Source: an uncultured Ilyobacter sp. (GTDB lineage Bacteria; Fusobacteriota; Fusobacteriia; Fusobacteriales; Fusobacteriaceae). Taken from it: DNA of 64,000 nt. Below are positions 1 through 8,901 of this stretch, piece by piece. The DNA lies in assembly GCF_963668515.1 (NCBI RefSeq), contig NZ_OY764864.1:1459361-1523360 (forward strand), read 5' to 3'. Position numbers and translations under genes: made by a program. Position 1 is the stretch's first letter. The number at the start of each line of letters is the position of its first letter. The notes under the pieces were generated by a model. That model did not search any database. It saw only the letters and a list, made by a program, of their open reading frames with translations, and was not told the origin of the DNA.

Positions 1-1295
1 TGGTGCATCGCGCTGACAGCTTCGGCAATACGGCTCGCATCACCGAACTTGCAGACGTACATCTCGACCTCAGCGATGGCGCCGGTGATATCGAGCTTCT
101 GAATCTGCTCGATGACCGTGTCAATGTCCTTGGCCTGGGCCACGAAGATAATGGTGTTGTTGCGCGGATCGCCGGAGACGGTTACCGAACCGAGATCGGC
201 CGGGGAACTTCCGCCGCCACGACCGCCCGAACCGCCGCCTCTGCGATTGGCGCCACTGCCCGCCGAGCCGAAGATTTCTTCAAGCAACGGGAGGACGTCT
301 TCGACCTTGGCGTTTTGCAGCGGCACGTGCTTGATGACGGTGATGTTGCCGCCTTCGAGCCCTTCCAGCTTGCCGATGACCTCTTCGATCAGCGTCATCA
401 CGTCCGGCGGAGCCGAAACGAGCAACGAGTTCGTGATGGCATTCGAGACGATTTCGACCATCTCGATCCGGGCACTGCCCTCACCGCCGCTAACGGAAAC
501 CATCTGCTGTTGCAGCATCTCGAGGATCTGCTGCTGGGGGTTTCCGCCACGCTTGGGCTGCCGCCGGGATGAACTCTGCGTGCTCTTGCCGATGCCGAGC
601 ACGGCCTTGATATTCTCGGCGGTTTCGCCGGCGTCGATGTTCTTGAGTTGGAAGACGCGGACGTCGACCTTGGCGGGATCGATGTCGAGTTCACGCAGCA
701 ATTCGATGATGTCCGGCAGAAGTGCTTCGTCACACTTAACGATCAAGTAATTGTGAGCGGCATCGGTGGCGATGCGGACGCCCTTGCTGGCAGCGCTACT
801 ACCGCCCGACCGGCCGCCACCGCCCATCATCTGCTGTATCTGTTGCATCAGGCCGCCGCCGGCCTGACCGCCCTTCTCGCCATCTTCGCCGCCGCGCTGA
901 CCACGCTGGCCACGCTGCTGAGCCTGGGCCGCAGCCTGCAACTGCTGCTGCCGCGAGAGGGCCGCCACCCGTGAACTGTCATTGAACATCATGTCCAGGA
1001 TGCGAGAGGCGGCGTTCACGTCGCCATTGCGGAAGCGGAAGATGCGGATGACTTCGCCGCGGCTGAGATCTTCGGAGAACAGGTCGATCGCGTCTTCGAT
1101 CTCCTCAACTTCGTCACGCGGTCCGTGCAGCATGATCTTGCCGTCCGGCATGACCTGCACGGTGGCACGTTCACGCTTCAGCGGCTGCTCGCCGTCCTGA
1201 CGCGTTCCGAGGAATTCGTCAACGGTGGCCTGAACCTCACGCGAGGGCTCGTCCGGCTCCGGCGTTTCAACCTTGCGCGCTGCGGGCGGCCTCAT
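1..1295 (-). CDS. Secretin N-domain repeat protein, continuation of the giant protein in a shifted frame (runs off left edge)
   Basis: An uninterrupted minus-strand frame runs from an ATG at 1295 to the left edge and overlaps the stop of the preceding giant gene by 29 bases. It encodes at least four more copies of the same alpha/beta unit. Each copy has a VxxFxLKNxDA-type strand-helix start, a low-complexity Gly/Arg/Gln linker, a TNSLLVSAP or NNTIIFVAQ strand and a closing LIEEVIGKLEG-type helix. The product has no signal peptide of its own, although secretin N domains work in the periplasm. It therefore makes most sense as the downstream part of the same polypeptide, joined by removing one base of a GGG run near 1284. 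The alternative is a separate, translationally coupled gene starting at 1295. The repeat family is clear; the gene boundary is uncertain. The C-terminus, where a secretin barrel might lie, is outside the window. Confidence 0.8.
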   Translation of the reverse strand, partial: MRPPAARKVETPEPDEPSREVQATVDEFLGTRQDGEQPLKRERATVQVMPDGKIMLHGPRDEVEEIEDAIDLFSEDLSRGEVIRIFRFRNGDVNAASRILDMMFNDSSRVAALSRQQQLQAAAQAQQRGQRGQRGGEDGEKGGQAGGGLMQQIQQMMGGGGRSGGSSAASKGVRIATDAAHNYLIVKCDEALLPDIIELLRELDIDPAKVDVRVFQLKNIDAGETAENIKAVLGIGKSTQSSSRRQPKRGGNPQQQILEMLQQQMVSVSGGEGSARIEMVEIVSNAITNSLLVSAPPDVMTLIEEVIGKLEGLEGGNITVIKHVPLQNAKVEDVLPLLEEIFGSAGSGANRRGGGSGGRGGGSSPADLGSVTVSGDPRNNTIIFVAQAKDIDTVIEQIQKLDITGAIAEVEMYVCKFGDASRIAEAVSAMH

Positions 1296-4200
1296 CGGCC
1301 TCCGGCTCCTGCTGGGCATCGTCAAACAGCGCCGTCAGGACCACGCCGCCGAACAATTGCGGCGAGGCGCCCCCCTGGCTGACCTGCTTACTCTCTTCTT
1401 CGCGTTTCTCCCGGCGAACGTTCTCCTTGGCCGGTTTCTTGTTCTCGTCGGCCTGCTCGGGATGCAGGTCGATGATGATCGATTCGTCCTCGTCCCGTTT
1501 CTTGGTCGCACGATCGAGTTCGTATTCAAGCTGGCGTGCGTCGAGGTATTCAAACAGCTTGTCGGCTTCGCCCTTGAACTCGATCGCCCGCATGACGATC
1601 TCGGGCTTGGCCCGTTTCTCGAACTGGCGAATCATCTTCTCGATCTTGTCGATTTCGCCCGGACGGCAAATCACGGTGATGTATTCGCCGAACCAGTCGG
1701 ACTCGATCCGCGGTCCGCCGCGATCCTCCGGCGGGAAGAAATCGGCCACGTCGTAGGCGATTTCCCACGCGTCGCCGCGGTAGATCTCGATGAAGTGCAG
1801 TTCCTTGCCACCGGCCAGGAGTCCGCTGTCTTCCGATTCCTCCGGCGGCATATCGAGCTGCTCGATTACCTTCTCAATCTGACGCATCTTGCGTTTGTTG
1901 GCGGTGATCAGGACGCGGTTGTAGTAGTCGTCCTCACTCACGGAGACGGCCTCGGCCGCGGAACGGCCAGACGGGAACATGCTGCTCACGACGTCCGCCA
2001 CCTCAAACGGCAGCGCGTATTCAAGCGTGAAGTAGCGAATCTCCGGGATGGAATCGCTGGCGGTTTCCAGCTCCTTGACCAGGCTTTCGATCTCCGCCAC
2101 GTCCTTCGGCAAGCCGGAGAGCAGGATCGAATTGCTGCTGGCATCCGAGACGACCTTGACCTTCTGCGGCACGGCGCTGCGGCCGCGACCAGTTCCCTGC
2201 ATCATCTGGTTGATGGTCTGGGCCACGGCGTTGCAGTCACCATTTTCCAACTGAATAATGTGGACGATCTCGCCGGTATCGATCTCTTCATCGATCATGC
2301 GAATCATCTCGCCCGCCAGTTCCTGGTACTCGCCGGGGGCGAATACGAACAGGCGATTCGTCTCGGTATCGGCCATGACGGCCGTCTTCTGCTGCACCGA
2401 ACGGCCGCGGGTGGCGCCTTCGCGCTCGGCGACCTTGGCCTTGAGCATCTGATCGACGTGTCGCTGCACCTGGTCGGCCCGGGCGTTCTTGAGCACATAC
2501 GCCTCGGTCGTGGCCTGATCGCCCTCGCCCATCGCCTCGATCTGCGTGATGAGGGCCTCGATAAAGGGCAGCTTCTCCGGCGGGGCAATGACCACCAGCG
2601 TGTTCGTCGTCGGTTCGGCAAAGGCGCCCGGCTGCATCTGGCCGCGACGACTGACGCTGCCCATACTGCGCAGGAACATCTGCACCTGGCTGGCAACGGT
2701 CTGGGCGTTGAGCACCTTGAGCTGGTACGTCTTAATCTGGAGCCCGCCCATATCCTCGACGTCGATCTTGGCCAGCAGCGCCTGAATCTGCTCCAGCTTC
2801 TTCGGCGGGGCTTTCACGATCAGCGTGCTGTTGCTGACCGTGACGTACACCTGCTCGCTTTGCGCCTGACCTCGACGACTGCCACGGTAGCCGAACACGT
2901 CGTTGATCATGTTGCGGACTTCCCACGGATCGGCGTACTTGAGCTCGATCGTGAAGACGTCGTCCTCTTCGACCGGGATGTCGAGTTCGGTCACGACTTG
3001 CTGCACTTCGGGCATGATCCCTTCGGGGGCAAAGACAATCAGGCGATTGGTGCGTGCGTCGGCCGAAACGGAGAAATCCTGTGATCCGCGGCGCCCCTCG
3101 GCCATGCTGCGTTTCTGTACGAGATCGCGAACCGTATTGACAATCTGATTCCCGTCAACATATTCGAGCGAGAAGAACTGCATCTTGGCCTTGGTAATGG
3201 CCATCAACGGCTTCAGTTCCTCCATCAGCTTCTCGACCTGCTCGAACTGATCCGTTTGGGCCGTCACGATCAACGCTTCCGCCGGCGTATAGGTCGTTAC
3301 AGAGACGCGTCGGTCACGCGCCTGCTGCTGCTGGTTCATCGCATTCTGCAATTGCCGCGCAAAGTCGTTTAGCCGGTTCCCCATCCCGGCCATCACATAC
3401 GTGCGCATTTCCGCCTTGTTCGAGACCATTTCATCCAGTTCCGCAATGAGGGCCTCGATCTGTTTCATTTGGTTCGCCGGCGCCTTGGCCACGATGCTGC
3501 GGCCCCCCACTACGTCGAAGCGAATCTCCATACCACCCCGACGACGCGCCGAGCCGGATTGCAGGAATGTTGCGTGCAAAACGGTGCGGACTTCCCACGG
3601 GTTCGCATTCTTGAGTTCGAAGATTCGCGGTGGAACGACGGCCTCTTCCGCAGCTGAATCAAACTCTTCAATCCGCGTGACGATCTCCGCCATGTCCGTT
3701 TCGTTGGCCCTGACGATGATCGAGTTGGTCATGCCCTCGACGCCGAGTTGCAGCTTGCCGGCACGAATGTCGTCACGCAGCAACTGATTCAGCGCGTTGT
3801 AGATCATGTTCGCATCAGCAGCCAACAACCGGATGGTCTTCATCGAAAGCGGCTTGTACAGATCCTTGAACTGCTCCATCGCCGCTTCGACGTCGGGCAG
3901 GTACTTTTCGGTGGCCGTGACAATCAACGTGTCGGCCTGCGGCACGGAAGTAACGCTGATGCGCTGCTCGCGGCCCGTAATCTTCCGATTGACGGCATCC
4001 TGGATCTGGCGGGCAAGCTGATTGAGCTGCGTACCGAAGCCTGGCACCTCAAAGCGACGCACGACCATCTGGTCCTGGCCGATCTCGTCCAGCTTCGCGG
4101 CCAACTGCTTAATCTCTTCCAACTTCTCCGGCGGAGCCTGCACCACCAGGCTGCGGCCGGCGACAATCGAGATCTTGATTTCCTTGCCCGGCTGCACGCG

Positions 4201-7200
4201 TCGCCCGCGTCCCTGCTGCACGAACGTCTGCTGCAGGACCGTGTTGACCTCCCACGGATTGGCATTCTTCAGCTCGATGATGACCGGTTCAGTAACCATC
4301 GTCGCCGCACTCTCGTCCAGATCGCTGACCCACTTCTCGATCTCGGTGAAGTCTTCCTTGTTGGCACCAACGATCAGTGAGTTGGTGAGCGGCTCGACGC
4401 TGATCTGCATCGTCTTGGCGCGAATCTTCTCGTTGAAGATAGTCCGCAGAATGCTCACAACCTGGTTAGCGTCGGCGTTGTTCAACGCGATCGTCTGAAT
4501 CTGGTTGGCATCGATCGGCTCGCGATCGAGCTGCGCGATCAGGCTTTCGGCCATCTCAACCGCGAACTTCGGCGCGCTGAGCACAATCGTGTTAAGTCGC
4601 GTGTCGGGTTGGATGCTGACCTGCTGGGCAGCACTGCGGCCACGCTTCTTGCTGATCAGGTCGCCCAGAATGCTGCGGACCTGATTCGCGATATAGGTCG
4701 CGTCGGCGTTCTTGATCTCGATGAACTTCTGGACCGGCGTCATGTCCTCGGTCTGTTTCGAGAAGTCCGCCACGAGTTCGTCGATCTTAGTCCTCATGTC
4801 GCTCGGGGCACTAAAGATCAGCGTGTTGGTAAGCTGATCGGCATTGACGCTGGCCCGCAGGCGGTCCGGCCGCTGCCGGGTCAGTTCGTTCAGCGAGCGC
4901 TGCAACTGCGACGCGAGGTTGCGTACGTCGAGGCCCGGCAATTCGACCGTCCACACATCCATCGGCGGCTCGGGGGCCTGCTCGACCGGCGTATCGTATT
5001 GTTCCAGCAACAACAGGCCCTGCTTCGCGGCAACCTCCGGCGCATTGATGAAGATGCGGTTGGTACGCACGTCCGCCGTGACCTTGATCTGGCGTACAAC
5101 CTGCGACGACATCTGCTGCGAGACCAGACTGATGAGCTGCTCGCGCAACCAGCGGGACGCTTCCGCCGCGTTGGCGTGCTTGAGTTGGTACTTCTCAATC
5201 TGCCACACGTGCTCGCTGGTCAGTTCCTTGTACTCGGCCAGCAGCTTCTCGGCGTCTTCCTGCACGTCGCTCGACACGGACATCAGGATCGACTCGGTCA
5301 GCGTATCGGCCTCGAAACGAGCCACCACGCCCTGCGTTCGCACGCGATCGCGAAACGCATTCGTCAGCCGGCCGGCGATCGAACGGACGTCCGCACCAGG
5401 CAGCTTGAGCAAGCGCGTCGTGACGCCCTTGTCGCTCAGCTCATCGAGCTGCGCGACGAGCGCCGCGATCTCGATCTGCTTCTCGGCCGGGGCATCGACT
5501 ACCACCTGGTTGCCGACGATGACCGTCTTGATCTGCGTACCGGTCGGAACCCGCCCGCGACGACTGCTGGTCATGCCGCCGAAGAGTTGCGAGATCGCCG
5601 TGACGACGTCACGCGAGCTGGCGTGTCTAAGACTGTAGTAACGCCGCTCGGGCTGCTGGGCCTGGACCTGCTCCTCGCGTTCGGTGACGAACTCCTTTAT
5701 GCGATCGACCGTGATCTGGTCGGCCTGGATGATCAGCGAATTGGTGACCGGGTCGGGCTGCACGCTGGCCGTGGTGCTGCTTCCGCGTCCACGGCGGCCG
5801 CGCGAATCCGCCGGCAGAAGCCCTTGGGCAATCTGGGCTACGTCGGTCGCGTCCGCGTGAACAAGCGGCACGACCACCAGCGGCTTGCCCTCAATCTTGC
5901 GATCGAGCGACTTGATCAGTGACTCGATTTCTTCGAGCGCCGGCCCGACGGCCTGCACGACGATCTCGTTGCCGAGCGTATCGACAAACGAACGGCTGCG
6001 GCCGAGGACCGGGTGCGTGTAGTTGCCGTAAAGTTGCGTGACCGTATCGGCGATGGCCTCCGGGCTACCATTCTCGATGGCAAAGAAGCGAATCTCCGGC
6101 TTGTCGCTGATGGCCTTCTCATCAGCCAGCGTCAAGACCTTCTCGACTTTCTCCCATTCCTCGTCGGAGCAGATCACGATCAGCGTGTTGGCACTATCGA
6201 GCGGGATGAGCTGCGCCGTGGGCGAAGCCCCCGTGCTGCGCACACGCCGGCCGCCGCGTGACTGCACGGCACCGCCGCTCGAGAGGAACGGCTGGGCGTA
6301 GCGCACCGCTTCGCTGGGCTTGAGCTTCTGCAACTCGACAAAGTGCCACTGGTCTTCGATGCCTTCGACGTCGAGTTCGGCAATGATCTCTTCGATCTTG
6401 CCCATCTCCTCGCGCTCGGCCATGACGTGCAACGCGTTCATGTTGCTGTCGGCGACAATGTTCGGACCGCCGCGACCACGACCGCCACTGCTGGATAACC
6501 CGCGGGCGATCTGCTCGACGGTCGGCTGAATCTGCTGCGCGTCGGCGAATTCGAGTTTGATCAGCTTGTAATTGCTGGGCACCCGCTGGTCGATCTGGTC
6601 GAGAATCTCCTGCACGCGCTGCAAGCCGTCGTCGTTGGCGTAGACGACAAGGTTATTCGTGCGTTCATCGGCCACGATGCGGACGGTCTTTTTGGCCCGC
6701 TCGTAGATGTCCTCGACAATGATGTCTTCCGGATTCGGCGTCTGCGTTTGCTGCTGGTTTGGCCGTCGGCTATTCGAGCGGCCGCGCGTGTTGCGCGAGG
6801 TCCGCGTCGGTCGCGTGGGCGCCCGGCTGGTCTGCCCCTGCTCCTGTTGCAGGATCTGGTTCAGCAGTCGCGAGATGTCCGTCGCGCTGCCGTACTTGAT
6901 CGCGATGACGGTGGTCTTGAATTCGCCCAGGTCGGGGGCGTTGTCGATCTGCTTGATGAACTCTTCGATCTGCTCCAGCTTGTGCGGCGTCGCGCGCACG
7001 ATCAGGTTCTTGGTGCGCTCGTCGGCAATCAACACAACGTCGGAATCGCCGCCGTCGACCGTCTCGAACTGGCGCGTCTCGCGATTGTAACGCCGCTGCG
7101 CCTGGCCGATGTCGAACCGCTCGCGCACCATCGCCTCGATCTGACTGACGTTGGTCTCAACCTTGATGAACTTTGTCGTGCGCGGGTCGTAGTCGCCGGC

Positions 7201-8421
7201 ATCAACCGTATCGAGCAACCCGAGGAAACGGCGGACGTCGGTTGCCAGACCGGTGATCTTGATGCAGTTCGTATCGCCGACGACGACCGGCAGAGCGCGG
7301 TCGGGCATCGACGGACTGAGCATGTCGCGGAGTTCCTCGGCGGGCCGATCCTTGATCCGGATCAACACTTCGCAGATCTGGTAGTCGCGCAGCTTGGCAG
7401 CCTCGAATGCCGCGCGGCTCCCGTAGCGTGCGTCGAGTTCAAGCTGCTTTGAAAGTTCGCTGACCGGTACGACGTAGATGTAATCTTCATGCTCGACAAT
7501 AAACGAGCCCTGCTCGATCAGAAGGAAGTTGAGTTCGTCGAGCATCTCTTCCCGCGTGAAGCGGCGGTCGGTCTCGTAGGTCAGTTCGCCAAAGACCGCC
7601 ATGTCGCCCATGATCGGTTTGCCGATCAGCTTGGCGTAGTGGTTCACCACGTCTTCCCACGGCGTCTCGTAGAACGAGATGAAGTAGTCGCGGCCGTCTT
7701 TGCTCGGCGGCGGCTCAACTTCGCCTTCGCTTTCCTCTTCGGCACCTTCGTCCGCGGCGACCGGTTCGTCTTCACCGGGAAGCTTGACCGGCGTCACATG
7801 GCGGCCGGGTTTGGCTTCGGGCTTGATGATGCCGGCCGCAGGCGGAACGGCAATCGGCGTCGAGCCGTACGGCGGCTGCGATTCGCGCGGCGTGGTCGCT
7901 TCCTCTTCGCGCTCTTCCATCTCGTGTTGGCGACGGGCCAGTTCGCGGGCGGCGTCGAGGCGACCGGCCTCCTCGAGCGCGCGGCGGCGTGCTTCCATGC
8001 GTGCCTCGCGTACCTGGCGATCGCGTTCGGTCTCGTCGGGCTTGGCGGCCTCGGTGTTCGGATCGTCATGCGCCGGCTGGCTGGTTTCGAGATGCTTGCC
8101 GTTCTCTTCGGCGACCTCCTGCAAGTCCTGGAACTTGCTGAGTCGATCCTGCGCTTCTTGTGTGGCAGGATAGGTCGCCGGCGTCGACGTCGGTTGCGAC
8201 GACGATCTTCCGCGCGCCCCACCCGAACGCGCCCGATCGCGCGTGCGCGGACTGATGCGCGGCGCCGGTTGCGTGGGCTTCTTGGGAGAGACGGAAGGTT
8301 GTTTATCCTTCTCGTTTGCCGGTTGGCTGGTTTGTGCGGTTGCCGAAGCAACACCACTGAACGAGAACACCGCGATCAACAGCGGAATGATGATTCCGCG
8401 CAGAATCGTTCGAGACACCAT
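1267..8421 (-). CDS. Giant exported protein with about 25 tandem secretin N (NolW-like) domains
   Basis: The protein has 2384 residues. The start at 8421 is chosen because AGGTGG lies just upstream and a signal peptide (MVSRTILRGIIIPLLIAVF... ending near SATAQ) follows. Residues of about 30-240 are charged, low-complexity linker. Next comes an N0-like domain (ISFYETPWEDVVNHYAKLIG). After that about 25 units of 70-95 residues repeat one pattern: a strand such as IELKNANPWEV, a helix, a short Gly/Arg-rich loop, a TNSLIVxA strand and a helix EIExLIxxLDE. This is the secretin N1/N2 (NolW) fold of GspD/PilQ, where two to four copies are usual; here there are roughly ten times as many. No secretin barrel is visible. 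The gene ends the GspF-M operon strand, which suggests a periplasmic stalk or channel-like partner of the pseudopilus machine. The stop at 1267 probably reflects a +1 indel, because the repeats resume in the next frame. Confidence 0.88.
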   Translation of the reverse strand: MVSRTILRGIIIPLLIAVFSFSGVASATAQTSQPANEKDKQPSVSPKKPTQPAPRISPRTRDRARSGGARGRSSSQPTSTPATYPATQEAQDRLSKFQDLQEVAEENGKHLETSQPAHDDPNTEAAKPDETERDRQVREARMEARRRALEEAGRLDAARELARRQHEMEEREEEATTPRESQPPYGSTPIAVPPAAGIIKPEAKPGRHVTPVKLPGEDEPVAADEGAEEESEGEVEPPPSKDGRDYFISFYETPWEDVVNHYAKLIGKPIMGDMAVFGELTYETDRRFTREEMLDELNFLLIEQGSFIVEHEDYIYVVPVSELSKQLELDARYGSRAAFEAAKLRDYQICEVLIRIKDRPAEELRDMLSPSMPDRALPVVVGDTNCIKITGLATDVRRFLGLLDTVDAGDYDPRTTKFIKVETNVSQIEAMVRERFDIGQAQRRYNRETRQFETVDGGDSDVVLIADERTKNLIVRATPHKLEQIEEFIKQIDNAPDLGEFKTTVIAIKYGSATDISRLLNQILQQEQGQTSRAPTRPTRTSRNTRGRSNSRRPNQQQTQTPNPEDIIVEDIYERAKKTVRIVADERTNNLVVYANDDGLQRVQEILDQIDQRVPSNYKLIKLEFADAQQIQPTVEQIARGLSSSGGRGRGGPNIVADSNMNALHVMAEREEMGKIEEIIAELDVEGIEDQWHFVELQKLKPSEAVRYAQPFLSSGGAVQSRGGRRVRSTGASPTAQLIPLDSANTLIVICSDEEWEKVEKVLTLADEKAISDKPEIRFFAIENGSPEAIADTVTQLYGNYTHPVLGRSRSFVDTLGNEIVVQAVGPALEEIESLIKSLDRKIEGKPLVVVPLVHADATDVAQIAQGLLPADSRGRRGRGSSTTASVQPDPVTNSLIIQADQITVDRIKEFVTEREEQVQAQQPERRYYSLRHASSRDVVTAISQLFGGMTSSRRGRVPTGTQIKTVIVGNQVVVDAPAEKQIEIAALVAQLDELSDKGVTTRLLKLPGADVRSIAGRLTNAFRDRVRTQGVVARFEADTLTESILMSVSSDVQEDAEKLLAEYKELTSEHVWQIEKYQLKHANAAEASRWLREQLISLVSQQMSSQVVRQIKVTADVRTNRIFINAPEVAAKQGLLLLEQYDTPVEQAPEPPMDVWTVELPGLDVRNLASQLQRSLNELTRQRPDRLRASVNADQLTNTLIFSAPSDMRTKIDELVADFSKQTEDMTPVQKFIEIKNADATYIANQVRSILGDLISKKRGRSAAQQVSIQPDTRLNTIVLSAPKFAVEMAESLIAQLDREPIDANQIQTIALNNADANQVVSILRTIFNEKIRAKTMQISVEPLTNSLIVGANKEDFTEIEKWVSDLDESAATMVTEPVIIELKNANPWEVNTVLQQTFVQQGRGRRVQPGKEIKISIVAGRSLVVQAPPEKLEEIKQLAAKLDEIGQDQMVVRRFEVPGFGTQLNQLARQIQDAVNRKITGREQRISVTSVPQADTLIVTATEKYLPDVEAAMEQFKDLYKPLSMKTIRLLAADANMIYNALNQLLRDDIRAGKLQLGVEGMTNSIIVRANETDMAEIVTRIEEFDSAAEEAVVPPRIFELKNANPWEVRTVLHATFLQSGSARRRGGMEIRFDVVGGRSIVAKAPANQMKQIEALIAELDEMVSNKAEMRTYVMAGMGNRLNDFARQLQNAMNQQQQARDRRVSVTTYTPAEALIVTAQTDQFEQVEKLMEELKPLMAITKAKMQFFSLEYVDGNQIVNTVRDLVQKRSMAEGRRGSQDFSVSADARTNRLIVFAPEGIMPEVQQVVTELDIPVEEDDVFTIELKYADPWEVRNMINDVFGYRGSRRGQAQSEQVYVTVSNSTLIVKAPPKKLEQIQALLAKIDVEDMGGLQIKTYQLKVLNAQTVASQVQMFLRSMGSVSRRGQMQPGAFAEPTTNTLVVIAPPEKLPFIEALITQIEAMGEGDQATTEAYVLKNARADQVQRHVDQMLKAKVAEREGATRGRSVQQKTAVMADTETNRLFVFAPGEYQELAGEMIRMIDEEIDTGEIVHIIQLENGDCNAVAQTINQMMQGTGRGRSAVPQKVKVVSDASSNSILLSGLPKDVAEIESLVKELETASDSIPEIRYFTLEYALPFEVADVVSSMFPSGRSAAEAVSVSEDDYYNRVLITANKRKMRQIEKVIEQLDMPPEESEDSGLLAGGKELHFIEIYRGDAWEIAYDVADFFPPEDRGGPRIESDWFGEYITVICRPGEIDKIEKMIRQFEKRAKPEIVMRAIEFKGEADKLFEYLDARQLEYELDRATKKRDEDESIIIDLHPEQADENKKPAKENVRREKREEESKQVSQGGASPQLFGGVVLTALFDDAQQEPEADEAARSAQG
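1284..1286. other. Probable +1 indel (GGG run) splitting the giant repeat gene
   Basis: On the minus strand the first frame reads EADEAARSAQG and stops. Removing one C of the CCC run here gives EADEAAAARKVETPEPDEP and continues without a stop to the window edge through further repeats. The site could be a sequencing error, a real mutation, or a real gene border with a 29-base overlap. Confidence 0.6.
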
Positions 8422-8663
8422 GCTACCACCTTCGAGGATGCATGCGACGTTTCGCGAGCCGCCGTCGCCGGGGGCCCGATCCGTACTGACTTTGTTGGTT
8501 ATCTTCATCCGCCACTTCCGTGCGGAGTTGGTTGGCTACCCTGTAATTATCGGCTCCGTCACACTTTGGAGCTTATCGCCGCCGGCCTCAGCCGATCGCA
8601 ATCGATCGGGGGCTCTGGCATGGGTGCGGCCCCGGAAACCCGGCTGACCGCTCCAACCGCAGT

Positions 8664-8691
8664 GTTATACCCGGATTCAGACGAAAGGTAA
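8664..8691 (-). promoter_or_regulatory. Possible sigma-70-type promoter for the giant secretin-repeat gene
   Basis: On the minus strand, TTACCT (8686-8691) and TATAAC (8664-8669) are separated by 16 bases and lie about 240 bases upstream of the ATG at 8421. The -10 matches five of six consensus positions and the -35 is weak. This is prediction only. Confidence 0.3.
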
Positions 8692-8863
8692 CGCCCCGAA
8701 GAGACATGATTTGCAACTTCCAGGGCCGTTTTTTGCCCCGCCAAGGCGGATTTCCCGGCAAGTGTTGCGCTTTTTGCATCCCGGCGGCCGCTACGGGGCT
8801 ATTGGAATTTTCCCGGACCAAAGGCTGCGGCGGCGAAGTGCTGGCGAGGCGGGTAAGGCCTGC

Positions 8864-8890
8864 GCTGGCCGGCGCGCCGCGCCGGCCAGC
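8864..8890. terminator. Perfect 13-bp GC-rich inverted repeat after the GspM-like gene
   Basis: GCTGGCCGGCGCG and CGCGCCGGCCAGC flank a single base, 11 bases beyond the stop of the GspM-like gene. There is no T-run on either strand, so it is not a textbook intrinsic terminator. It could act as a transcription or mRNA-stability barrier between the pseudopilus operon and the giant gene, or it may be an intergenic palindromic repeat. Confidence 0.45.
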
Positions 8891-8901
8891 GGAAGAGTGA
8901 C

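Larger units (their letters stand above)
8422..8901. other. 480-bp intergenic region between the GspM-like gene and the giant gene
   Basis: No convincing coding frame is seen in this stretch. It carries a perfect GC-rich inverted repeat near the end of the GspM-like gene and a possible promoter for the giant gene, listed separately. The spacing contrasts with the overlapping or tightly packed genes upstream and suggests that the giant gene is a separate transcription unit. Confidence 0.6.

Noticed and set aside
3..1382. Plus-strand open frames opposite the secretin-repeat gene
   Set aside because: They mirror the codon structure of a clearly coding minus strand and give low-complexity Arg/Leu/Asp-rich peptides without any domain pattern.
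1273..3084. A 603-codon plus-strand open frame inside the giant gene
   Set aside because: It is antisense to the repeats, and its peptide (repeated HDL, DRD, LLD strings) shows only the imprint of the minus-strand repeats.
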